A program made the translations under genes and the position numbers. DNA of 55,209 nt from Bacilli bacterium (GTDB lineage: Bacteria > Bacillota_I > Bacilli_A > RFN20 > CAG-826). Positions 18,069 to 25,921 of the stretch are shown one piece after another; within the stretch, counting starts at the first letter, position 1; each line of letters opens with the position of its first letter. The DNA lies in assembly GCA_024409055.1 (NCBI GenBank), contig JAKSUL010000007.1:1-55209 (forward strand), given 5' to 3'. The notes beneath the pieces are model-generated. The model ran no database searches, was not told the origin of the DNA, and saw only the letters and a program-made list of their open reading frames with translations.

Positions 18069-19544
18069 ATGAACAAAAAACTAACCTCTTTATCTTTCTT
18101 CTTCGTCACTCTCGCTTTAAGCGGTTGTTCTTCGTCAACTAATATTTTGGATATAGAGTTCTCCGAGTCCGTCGTCGCCGCCTATGTCGGCGTAGAATAC
18201 GATTTTTCGGACAATATCGTCATGGAAGAGGGCGTTACCTATTCGATAGAAGCGTATTACCAAGATTATTATAAGGGTGTCGAAGTCTCTCTCCCCGTAA
18301 ATGGCTTTGTGTTTACTCCGGTTGAAAAATTCGATGTTTCGGTCGTTGTGACTGGGAAAAAAGGCGATTTGGTCGGAAAAAACACAATAACGGTTCCCGT
18401 GGAGCAAAAAGGGGATCCGATCGATGAGCTTCTTGTTAGTGGTGGATATTCTGGATGGGCTGACGCCGGTTTTAGAAAAGAACTTGTAACTGATGAAGCC
18501 TATTTGAAAGGCGAGAATTCGCATTCTGCTATATCTGTCGTCTACCAAGGAAACAATGCCTTTAGATGGGGTGGATCCGTTCTTTGCATAAACAATTTTA
18601 GATGCCTTGAATGCTGGGAAGACAAAACATGGGATAACGCGATAATCGCGGCTTGGATTTATAATCCCACCGATTACAATCTTGAATTCCAATTACGTAT
18701 CGTCGATACATCCGTCAAAAACGGAGTGGATATCGATTGGGGCCAAAACGGACAGATTCCGCAAATTGCCGAGCCTGGCAAATGGACCCATATCTTTTTC
18801 TCGCTTAAGAAATACGGCATAACTCATACTCTTTTCGAGAACGAAGAAGGGACCAGAAAAGATTCTTTAACTATCAAGACCCAGTGGGCCGGCGCTCCGA
18901 AAGACGAATTCACACCCCCGTATTCTTTCAATTTTTATGTCGACGGCATCGACGTCGTTCCTCATACCAAATACCCCGATATCGATACTCGCTGCCCGGA
19001 TCCGATAGAAAAAGTGGTGGAAACATCTTGGTACGACACCGGTTTCAAACTTATTGAATGTTACGATGCGTCGAAGATAATCGAGGGAGAATCGTCTATT
19101 GAGATTCAATTCAGCTCGAGCGAAAAATATATGGCCGGCGGATGTATCATGTGCCTTAATTCGCCTTCATATCTGCCACTTTGGAAAGATCAAGCATGGG
19201 AGGATGCAGTCCTGACGTTCTGCGTCTTTAACGATTCGCCCGAAGAAATAGAGTTTTCCTTGCGTGTTTATTCGCCGGGGAAAATAGATCTTGATTGGGG
19301 AGAGCCGAACAATCCAGTAGTGGTTGCTCATCCTGGCCAATGGACTCAATTATTCTTCCCGTTGAAGATCATGGGCGTCGATTCTCCTTTATACAAAGAC
19401 GGTGCGGCCAAATTCGATGAGTTCAACGTCAAAGCCCATTACAAGGGCGCTGAAAGCGCGGCGGATCGATATTCGTATCATGCTTATATAGACGGAATCA
19501 ACGTTGTTCCGAGCGGCGATTGCCTAGATGTTCCAAACGAGTAA
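18069..19544 (+). CDS. Lipoprotein with two tandem beta-sandwich modules
   Basis: From the ATG at 18069, one base after the preceding stop and behind a GGGGG ribosome site, the product has 491 residues and a lipobox (ALSGC). After an Ig-like N-terminal segment (about 25-112) it has two related modules (about 117-305 and 315-485). They share the order W-x-D-x-GF, GGxxxCLN, DxAW or DxTW, IDWG/LDWG, PG-x-WT-x-x-FFxLK and Y-x-DGI-x-VVP. The fold looks like a carbohydrate-binding jelly roll; no catalytic signature is visible. It is probably a surface glycan-binding protein of the importer operon. No family name is assigned. Confidence 0.7.
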   Translation: MNKKLTSLSFFFVTLALSGCSSSTNILDIEFSESVVAAYVGVEYDFSDNIVMEEGVTYSIEAYYQDYYKGVEVSLPVNGFVFTPVEKFDVSVVVTGKKGDLVGKNTITVPVEQKGDPIDELLVSGGYSGWADAGFRKELVTDEAYLKGENSHSAISVVYQGNNAFRWGGSVLCINNFRCLECWEDKTWDNAIIAAWIYNPTDYNLEFQLRIVDTSVKNGVDIDWGQNGQIPQIAEPGKWTHIFFSLKKYGITHTLFENEEGTRKDSLTIKTQWAGAPKDEFTPPYSFNFYVDGIDVVPHTKYPDIDTRCPDPIEKVVETSWYDTGFKLIECYDASKIIEGESSIEIQFSSSEKYMAGGCIMCLNSPSYLPLWKDQAWEDAVLTFCVFNDSPEEIEFSLRVYSPGKIDLDWGEPNNPVVVAHPGQWTQLFFPLKIMGVDSPLYKDGAAKFDEFNVKAHYKGAESAADRYSYHAYIDGINVVPSGDCLDVPNE

Positions 19545-19558
19545 AGGTGTTGTTCAAT

Positions 19559-21388
19559 ATGAATTTTGAGATTGCAATAGAAAAAGCCAAAGAAAAACTT
19601 GGAAAAGAGATTTTTGATGGTTTAAATATCGTTTTCGAAGAAACGGAAGACAAATTCTTCCTTTCGGTCAAGAAAAAAGGAAACGATGTCACGATTAAAT
19701 TCGGGCAAAGATCATCTCTTTTTCGCGCCCTGACAATTCTAAAAGAGAAACGTTCGCAAAAAGATCTCGACGTTGTTTGGACCAAACATTTTGCCACCAA
19801 TGGATACATGATCGATTGTTCGAGAAACGGAGTTGTTAAGCTTGACCAACTGAAAGCTTATATATTGACGCTTGCGTTAATGGGCGAAAATCGTTTGCTT
19901 CTTTATACCGAGGACACCTATCAATTAGAAAAATATCCATATTTTGGATATTTAAGGGGCGGATACAGCAAGGAGGACGTCAAGGAGATAGTCGCCTATG
20001 GCGAATGCTTCGGCGTTGAACTTGTCCCTTGTATTCAGACGCTAGGACATCTTCATAGCGTTCTCCGTTGGGAAAAAATGATCCCTCTACGCGATGGTCC
20101 TTCCACCCTTTTGGCCGATGAGGAAAAAGTTTATGAATTTATCGAGGAGATGATCAAATTCTCCAGAGAATGTTTTAAGTCTAAAGACATTCATATCGGC
20201 ATGGATGAGTCGACCGAAATGGGCCTAGGCCGTTATTTGGAAAAGCACCCTTACAAAGACAGGGTCGAATTATTCTCCGAGCACATCAAGCGCGTTATCG
20301 ACATATGTGGCAAATACGATTTTGAACCAATGATTTGGTCGGATATGTTTTTCCGCCTTAATTCGGAAAATGAGGAATATTATCGTGATACTCCTCTCCC
20401 AAAAAGCACTTTAAAGCTAATTCCCGAAGGCATAAAACTCGTTTATTGGGACTACTATCATTGCGAAAAAGAGGTTTATGACCGCATGTTCTCGTATCAT
20501 CAACAGGCGAAAAACCCCATAATTTTTGCCGGTGGCGCCTGGAGGTGGAAGGGATTCGCACCATCCATACAAGGGTCGTTCAGGAACACAATTCCTGCTA
20601 TAGAGTCTTCTTTGGAACATAAAATCAAAGATTTCTTTATAACCGCATGGGGCGATAATGGAAACGAGTGCTCAATCTATACGACTTTGCCGATCCTGGC
20701 GCTTGCTTCTGTCGCCGATTTTATCGGCACATACGACGAGGAGGCGATCGACAGCCTTTTAAAGGCGGTTATTGAAGAGCCTTTAAAGAGAATGTTCCTG
20801 ATGGATGCACCGGACATGCCGGACGGGAAGGTACTCATTCCTCAATATAACCCGTCAAAGATGTTTTTGTACCAGGACGTCATGAATGGTTTATTCGATT
20901 GGCACGTCAAGCCACACTTCGCTAAGCAGTATGCCGAATATGCCAAAGCCCTTTTAAAAGCCTCAGAAGAGAGCGAACAACTTGGCTATGCTTATAAAAC
21001 CCTCTCCCTCCTATGCGACGTCTTAAGCATTAAAGTAGATCTCGGAACAAGAATTAGGAAAGCTTATAAAGCAAACGACAAAGCCGAATTAAAGGCGATT
21101 GTCGATCGTGATGTCGAACCTTTAATGGAGAAACTCGACGCGTTGAACGAAGCTCACAGGTGCCAATGGAATAAAGAGAACAAGCAATTCGGCTTCGATG
21201 TAATAGATGGGCGAATGGGTTTCTTGAAAAACCGCATTTTAACAGCGAGGAAACAAGTCTACGATTACGTTGAAGGGAAGGTCGAAAGGCTCGAAGAACT
21301 CGAAACGGAGATCCGCCCTTATAACGATCATGAATACGAAGTTTGCTGGAATCAGTGGGTGACTACGGTTACCGTGAACTGCTTGTAG
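19559..21388 (+). CDS. Cytoplasmic GH20-type beta-N-acetylhexosaminidase
   Basis: From the ATG at 19559 (AAAGGTG upstream) the product has 609 residues and no signal peptide. The TIM barrel starts with GYMIDCSRNG (about 82). The GH20 hallmark HIGMDE lies at about 212-217, with adjacent Asp216-Glu217 expected to orient the substrate acetamido group and donate the proton. A helical C-terminal region (about 400-609) follows, as in intracellular GcnA-like hexosaminidases. It closes the importer operon and would cut beta-linked GlcNAc or GalNAc from imported oligosaccharides. Confidence 0.8.
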   Translation: MNFEIAIEKAKEKLGKEIFDGLNIVFEETEDKFFLSVKKKGNDVTIKFGQRSSLFRALTILKEKRSQKDLDVVWTKHFATNGYMIDCSRNGVVKLDQLKAYILTLALMGENRLLLYTEDTYQLEKYPYFGYLRGGYSKEDVKEIVAYGECFGVELVPCIQTLGHLHSVLRWEKMIPLRDGPSTLLADEEKVYEFIEEMIKFSRECFKSKDIHIGMDESTEMGLGRYLEKHPYKDRVELFSEHIKRVIDICGKYDFEPMIWSDMFFRLNSENEEYYRDTPLPKSTLKLIPEGIKLVYWDYYHCEKEVYDRMFSYHQQAKNPIIFAGGAWRWKGFAPSIQGSFRNTIPAIESSLEHKIKDFFITAWGDNGNECSIYTTLPILALASVADFIGTYDEEAIDSLLKAVIEEPLKRMFLMDAPDMPDGKVLIPQYNPSKMFLYQDVMNGLFDWHVKPHFAKQYAEYAKALLKASEESEQLGYAYKTLSLLCDVLSIKVDLGTRIRKAYKANDKAELKAIVDRDVEPLMEKLDALNEAHRCQWNKENKQFGFDVIDGRMGFLKNRILTARKQVYDYVEGKVERLEELETEIRPYNDHEYEVCWNQWVTTVTVNCL

Positions 21389-21394
21389 ACAAAG

Positions 21395-21436
21395 AAAACT
21401 GGCTTTCCATTAACGGGCAAGGCCAGTTTTTATATA
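21395..21436. terminator. Shared bidirectional terminator between the GH20 and ROK genes
   Basis: AAAACTGGC and GCCAGTTTT form a perfect 9-bp stem with T runs on both strands between two convergent genes. The ROK stop codon lies within the right edge of the structure. It serves the GH20 gene on the plus strand and the ROK gene on the minus strand. Confidence 0.8.
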
Positions 21437-22668
21437 TCCCTAAAAACCGGATTTATCTTGAAGTCGGGGGAATTAAGGCGTTTTTTGGTGCCCTCTTCCA
21501 AGACATCAATCAAATAAGAGCTGACAGCCTGATAGCAAACACCGAGAATTGACGAATCGATTCCCAATTTTGACGGTACGATTCTAGTCCTTACCTCGTT
21601 AAGCGAGTATTCGAGGATGTATTTTCTTAGTGAGTCAAGGTATTCAGAACCGAACTTAAGCACAGGCCCTTCGATTACGGTGTATTCAAGATCCAGAAGC
21701 GTTGAAAAACCGACTATGGTAATCGCGTTTCTTCTACAGCTTTCATCAACGGCTTGAAGAGTTGCTTTGTCGCCTTTTTTATAATCGTCTACGATTTTGT
21801 CCAAATCGACGCTTTCCTCTGGATCGGGCAATTGCGTCCCTTTCAGTTCGGCGATTTTATTGGCGATTTCCCTTAAAGAGAATAACCTTCCGCTGAATGC
21901 TGATTGGTTGGATATTTCATCGATGTTACGGTACGCAGGAAGTTCTCCCGAGAAACCGTTGGTTCCGCGATATATCTTGCCGTCAAAGACAAGAGCGGAG
22001 CCAGAATCCGCGCCAATATGGGCAAACATCCCGTTAAAAGGGCGGTTTGGGAAGGCACCGAACCTCAGTTCTCCTAAGCACCCGATTCTTACGTCGTTAT
22101 GCATTTCCACTTTGACGTTGAACGCATTGGCGAAGAATAAGACGGGATTGATTTTATCGAAATCCGGGACGCGGAAGGCGGAGGCGTATTCGAATTTATC
22201 CGGCCTGATCAAGCCAGGAGAGGCGATGCAGATGTTTAAAAGTTTTCTTCCGGCCACTTCTTTGGTTTTAAGAAGTTTCTTTATGGATTTCTCTATGTCC
22301 TGAAGGTGAGACACGCCGATGAACCTAGCGTTTTGAACAACGTCTCTAACGATTATTTTGCAATCGAGGGAAGAAATGATGATTTGTATGTCGGAACTCG
22401 AGAGATCAATAGCGCAGACAACCCCTTCTTCGACGTTCATCTCGACGAAGACCGGAATTCTTCCTCTGGAGTTGACCGGCTTCTTTTTTGAAGCGTATCT
22501 CAGGATTCCTTCCTCAATCATTTCTTCGATGATTTTGCTGGCCGCGGTAAAAGAAAGACCCGATCTATTGGCCAAGTCCGTAACGGTGATTTTGCTTTTC
22601 CTTATCAAAGACAACATCTGCAACTGGTTTGCCACTCGTACGTTGTTTCTGTTTTCTAATTGTTTCAT
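21430..22668 (-). CDS. ROK-family transcriptional repressor, XylR/NagC type
   Basis: The 412-residue product has an N-terminal winged helix-turn-helix (about 14-70; TVTDLANRSGLSFTAASKII) followed by a ROK sugar-kinase-like domain, including HIGADSGSALVFDGKIYRG near 218-236 and GFSGELP near 239. The cysteine-rich zinc motif of classical ROK proteins is not evident, so sugar sensing may differ. Its position between the GH20 and GH36 genes makes it the likely local regulator. The ATG has no Shine-Dalgarno sequence, and TATAAT (22684-22679, minus strand) ends ten bases before it, so the message is probably nearly leaderless. The 19-bp palindrome just upstream suggests autoregulation. Confidence 0.85.
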   Translation of the reverse strand: MKQLENRNNVRVANQLQMLSLIRKSKITVTDLANRSGLSFTAASKIIEEMIEEGILRYASKKKPVNSRGRIPVFVEMNVEEGVVCAIDLSSSDIQIIISSLDCKIIVRDVVQNARFIGVSHLQDIEKSIKKLLKTKEVAGRKLLNICIASPGLIRPDKFEYASAFRVPDFDKINPVLFFANAFNVKVEMHNDVRIGCLGELRFGAFPNRPFNGMFAHIGADSGSALVFDGKIYRGTNGFSGELPAYRNIDEISNQSAFSGRLFSLREIANKIAELKGTQLPDPEESVDLDKIVDDYKKGDKATLQAVDESCRRNAITIVGFSTLLDLEYTVIEGPVLKFGSEYLDSLRKYILEYSLNEVRTRIVPSKLGIDSSILGVCYQAVSSYLIDVLEEGTKKRLNSPDFKINPVFRDI

Positions 22669-22690
22669 ATCAATGACTATTATATAGAGT

Positions 22691-22709
22691 TTATTTTATA
22701 GTAAAATAA
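22691..22709. promoter_or_regulatory. Candidate ROK operator between the divergent ROK and GH36 genes
   Basis: TTATTTTA-TAG-TAAAATAA is a perfect 8+3+8 palindrome centred in the 54-base divergent intergenic region. It covers the -35 zone of the ROK gene and the probable promoter core of GH36. ROK repressors such as XylR and NagC bind AT-rich inverted repeats, and the TTAT...ATAA ends fit. Binding is inferred. Confidence 0.6.
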
Positions 22710-22722
22710 TCCCATTGAAATC

Positions 22723-24813
22723 ATGAGAAACAAAACTTTATCTTTTACCTACAACGGGATGAATCTCACTTTTGAAATATCAAAAGAAAAAATTTGCCTT
22801 TTGCATTTCGGATTGAATGAGAGAATCAAAAGAATCAAAGCATCCGATAGACAGTTTTTCCGCTTTGTGGAAGCCGAATATTTGGGTGGCAACGAGAACA
22901 AACATAGAGGCCTAAAATTAAACGACACCAGCTATGGTTTGAGTGCTAAATTCGTCGCCTATGAGGAAAACGAAAGCGACAAAGGCCTCTCGCTGACCAT
23001 CACGACGAAAAACGATGTTTTGGAAATCGAAAGCCATTTTTTGATTTACAAAAACGCCCACGCCGTTTCCTGCTACAACATCGCTAAAAACATTTCGAAT
23101 AAAACGGTCGAACTTCTTTATGTCCCTTCCTTTTTCTTTCAAGGAGTCGCATCGTCCAATAATCCAGGACTCAGTTTATATCAAGCTTCCAACAGCTGGC
23201 ATTGCGAAGCCCAGTGGTCGAAATTCGGCCTTCGAAGTTTAGGCGTCTTTAATGGGAATGATTTCACATCCATGAAACGTTATTGCCTAAACAATACGGG
23301 CACTTGGTCCACGAAAGAGCATCTACCTATGATCGTCCTTGAGGATAGGAGGGGCAAATCCGCAACTTTGGTTCAAATAGAGAATAACGGATCTTGGCAT
23401 ATCGAAATTGGCGATTTTGCCAATTATTTATACCTCGCGGCTTGTGGCCCTGAGTTCTATGATAATTCCTGGTCCAAGAAGCTTAAGAAGGGCGAAACGT
23501 TCCGAACCACGCAAGCTACTTTGTCTTTTGGCGCCGACTTTGAAGAATCGGTCCAAGAAATAACGAAAGCTAGAAGGGCGATGAGGAGAGAATGCCACGA
23601 TTACGAAAGCTTGCCCGTCATTTTCAATGACTATATGCACGCTCTTTGGGATACCCAAACAAAAGAAGCCATTCTACCGTTGGTCGATATCGCCTCAAAA
23701 GTGGGGTGCGACGAGTTTTGCATAGACGCTGGATGGTTTGCAAAAGGCTCTACTTGGTGGAATTCTGTGGGGGAATGGAAAGAGTGCGAAGAAAATTTTC
23801 CAAACGGAGGATTAAAATCGGTCATAGATTATATCCATTCCAAAGGAATGAAAGCTGGCATATGGTTTGAAATTGAGGCCGTTGGCCTAAAATCTTCGCT
23901 GGTTGACAAAGCCGAAGATGGCTGGTTTTTCCAGATCAAAGGAAACAACGTCGTTAACAACGAACGTTTGCAATTGAATTTCGATAACCCCGAAGTTTAC
24001 GCGCATGCCATGAACGTCATCGATAGAGCGATGAAACTATATTCGCTCGACTACATGAAAATCGATTATAACTTCGATGCCGGCGTGGGGAATGATTGGA
24101 ATTCCGATTCTTTGGGAGACGGTCTTTTGAAACACAATCGAGCCTATATCAAATGGCTTAACGAAGTGATGGATAAATACCCTTCTCTCACCATCGAAAA
24201 CTGTGGATCCGGCGGTTGCCGCATGGATTACGAAATACTCAAATATTGCCCTATCCAATCGACTTCCGACCAAACGAATTATAGAAAATACCCATATTTA
24301 TCCGCTAACGTTTTAACCGCCTGTACTCCGGAACAGGCCGCGGTTTGGTCCTACCCAGTTAGCGATTATGAAAAAACGATGCCTAGCGATGAAGTCGTAA
24401 TCATGAACATGTGTAATGCTATGCTTGGTAGGATTCATCTCGCGAGCTTCATCAACAAATTGTCGGATAATCAACTCGAATTAATAAAAGAAGGAATATC
24501 GTTTTATAAGTCTATTGTCGATATGAAAAAAGAATCGGTACCTTTTTTTCCTAAAGGAACGGCCACTTTTTTTGACAAAGAAGTCAGTGGTGGCCTAACG
24601 AGGGAAAAAGACGGGATACTGGGCGTATGGAACACCTCTGGCAAACCTAGAACTGTTAAAGTAAAACTGAGCAAATACGCTATTAAAGAAATCGAGGTCG
24701 GATACCCAAAAAACATTGACACCGATTTTGTGTTTGATAAAGAAAGTGGGGTTCTCCAGGTCAATTTCAAAGAAGGCTATGGGGGACGAATATTCGCCTT
24801 CGAAAAAGAATAG
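22723..24813 (+). CDS. GH36-type alpha-galactosidase or alpha-N-acetylgalactosaminidase
   Basis: The 696-residue cytoplasmic enzyme has an N-terminal beta-supersandwich (about 1-285), a TIM barrel (about 295-600) and a C-terminal beta domain. Barrel motifs are FCIDAGWF (about 332), KIDYN with nucleophile Asp448, ENCGSGG (about 492) and STSDQTNY with acid/base Asp516. No signal peptide is present, so it works on imported sugar. It is divergent from the ROK gene and probably under its control. No clear ribosome site precedes the ATG. GalNAc versus Gal specificity cannot be read from the sequence. Confidence 0.85.
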   Translation: MRNKTLSFTYNGMNLTFEISKEKICLLHFGLNERIKRIKASDRQFFRFVEAEYLGGNENKHRGLKLNDTSYGLSAKFVAYEENESDKGLSLTITTKNDVLEIESHFLIYKNAHAVSCYNIAKNISNKTVELLYVPSFFFQGVASSNNPGLSLYQASNSWHCEAQWSKFGLRSLGVFNGNDFTSMKRYCLNNTGTWSTKEHLPMIVLEDRRGKSATLVQIENNGSWHIEIGDFANYLYLAACGPEFYDNSWSKKLKKGETFRTTQATLSFGADFEESVQEITKARRAMRRECHDYESLPVIFNDYMHALWDTQTKEAILPLVDIASKVGCDEFCIDAGWFAKGSTWWNSVGEWKECEENFPNGGLKSVIDYIHSKGMKAGIWFEIEAVGLKSSLVDKAEDGWFFQIKGNNVVNNERLQLNFDNPEVYAHAMNVIDRAMKLYSLDYMKIDYNFDAGVGNDWNSDSLGDGLLKHNRAYIKWLNEVMDKYPSLTIENCGSGGCRMDYEILKYCPIQSTSDQTNYRKYPYLSANVLTACTPEQAAVWSYPVSDYEKTMPSDEVVIMNMCNAMLGRIHLASFINKLSDNQLELIKEGISFYKSIVDMKKESVPFFPKGTATFFDKEVSGGLTREKDGILGVWNTSGKPRTVKVKLSKYAIKEIEVGYPKNIDTDFVFDKESGVLQVNFKEGYGGRIFAFEKE

Positions 24814-24833
24814 TTTTCGCAAATTTATTTATG

Positions 24834-24861
24834 AAAAAACGCCTTTTGGTGAGTTTTTTAT
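24834..24861 (+). terminator. Probable terminator after the GH36 gene
   Basis: AAAAAACGCC and GGTG-AG-TTTTTT form a stem with a two-base bulge and a TTTT loop, ending in a T run, about 20 bases after the GH36 stop. It is weaker than the other terminators. The rest of 24862-24984 is AT-rich with no gene seen; it contains a small ACGCTTT/AAAGCGT hairpin at about 24905-24920 and the palindrome ATTAAT-ATA-ATTAAT at 24973-24987. Confidence 0.5.
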
Positions 24862-24984
24862 AATGCTTAATAGCCAGCGATTATCTGTGACCGTAGTGGT
24901 GCTAAACGCTTTAAAAGCGTGAGGTAATTTGAAAGATAACTAGTATATAGACAGGTATACAAAAATATGGCTATTAATATAATT

Positions 24985-25017
24985 AATAAAAGCGATCTAT
25001 TTCAATCGCGTTTTATT
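24985..25017. terminator. Bidirectional terminator between GH36 and the 193-residue gene
   Basis: AATAAAAGCGAT and ATCGC-G-TTTTATT form a 12-bp stem with one bulged base around an 8-base loop, with T runs on both strands. It lies about 40 bases after the stop of the minus-strand unknown gene. Confidence 0.75.
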
Positions 25018-25056
25018 GAAGGATTTCGTTTATTCTGCCTTGCGTTTATGCCGAGT

Positions 25057-25638
25057 CTATTCAAATAACTCGTGGGCGTATTTGCCGGCGAAAAGTTCTT
25101 TCTCAAGGATTCCGCAAAGTCCGATTTTGGAATAGTTAAGCGAGACGAATTTGTTGATCGCGGTCTTTAAGGCGACGGAGATCTTTTCTTCTGGCTCCGG
25201 AACGATTTGTGTATCACATTCTTTCAAAGGACGGATGTTTTTCTCGTGAAGGTCGATCTTCATATAAGCCAAAGCCTCAAGCCCAACCATCTTCCATCTT
25301 CCTTGGTCTTCGCTTCTAGCAAAGACGTTGTTGTATGTATTAATTCTAGTTTCTAAGATTTCCGCCATGCGGGCATTGTCGATACCATATAGCTGCTCGC
25401 CATAAGCTTTATAAGCCTCGGCTAAATAAGTGGTGAGGGAATCGACTTGCTTATCGTTATATCCTTTCGCGATGCTATAAGTTCTGAACTCGAAGAACAT
25501 GAGAATGGCGAACTCAAGCGAAATAGAGGCCTTCTGAGCCTCTTCTTTGACTTCGGCGGGAACAACTCCCTTGGAAGCGAGAAATACTTTGTTAATGGCC
25601 CCTAAGAGTTCTTCTAAGGCCTCATTTTGATGTGTCAT
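25057..25638 (-). CDS. Hypothetical protein of 193 residues
   Basis: I do not recognise this family. The product is acidic, mainly helical in appearance, and has no signal peptide, membrane segment or familiar motif. Short features include EFAILMFFEFRTYSIAKGYNDK near residues 37-58 and LNYSKIGLCGILEKELFAGKY near 168-188. It is a single gene divergent from the T-box/valS unit, with its own terminator. GAGGT occurs about 13 bases before the ATG on the minus strand, an unusually long spacing. Codon usage resembles the neighbouring housekeeping genes, so it is probably a real gene. Confidence 0.65.
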   Translation of the reverse strand: MTHQNEALEELLGAINKVFLASKGVVPAEVKEEAQKASISLEFAILMFFEFRTYSIAKGYNDKQVDSLTTYLAEAYKAYGEQLYGIDNARMAEILETRINTYNNVFARSEDQGRWKMVGLEALAYMKIDLHEKNIRPLKECDTQIVPEPEEKISVALKTAINKFVSLNYSKIGLCGILEKELFAGKYAHELFE

Positions 25639-25696
25639 GGCGATATATTACCTCAATTTGGCGTCTATCTCTTTCTTTTTCTTTAGAAATATAGAT

Positions 25697-25915
25697 AATA
25701 ATGGCGTTCCGCTTGAAGGAAAAAGGAACGGATAAGCCTTCGCATAGAAAGCCCCTCGTACTGGAAAAGGGCCGAAGAAACCTCCGCGAGTCAGTTCCCT
25801 AGGAAATCGTCATCCGCGTTAAGGTGTTTAAGATGCGTATCGATAAAAGATACGAAGCAGGGTGGTACCGCGCGCCGCGTCCCTAGCAGGAGGCGGTTTT
25901 ATTTTTATAGGAGGG
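25697..25915 (+). promoter_or_regulatory. Valine T-box riboswitch controlling valS
   Basis: The T-box core AGCAGGGTGGTACCGCG lies at 25857-25872. Its UGGU would pair with the ACCA end of uncharged tRNA-Val. A perfect hairpin CGTATC/GATACG (25836-25854) just upstream is stem III. The antiterminator can form from AGGG and the downstream CCCT. The competing terminator uses CCGC-G-TCC and GGA-G-GCGG followed by TTTTATTTTT (25897-25906). Stem I lies upstream (CGTTCC/GGAACG at about 25704-25730), but I could not assign the specifier codon. Transcription of valS should rise when tRNA-Val is uncharged. The start coordinate is approximate. Confidence 0.93.
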
Positions 25916-25921
25916 TCCATC

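Noticed and set aside
24838-24868. A short ATG frame (about ten residues) after the GH36 gene
   Set aside because: It lies inside the terminator hairpin and is too short to support.
24973-24987. Palindrome ATTAAT-ATA-ATTAAT as an operator
   Set aside because: It is pure A/T, adjoins a terminator and is not near a start codon, so chance is likely.
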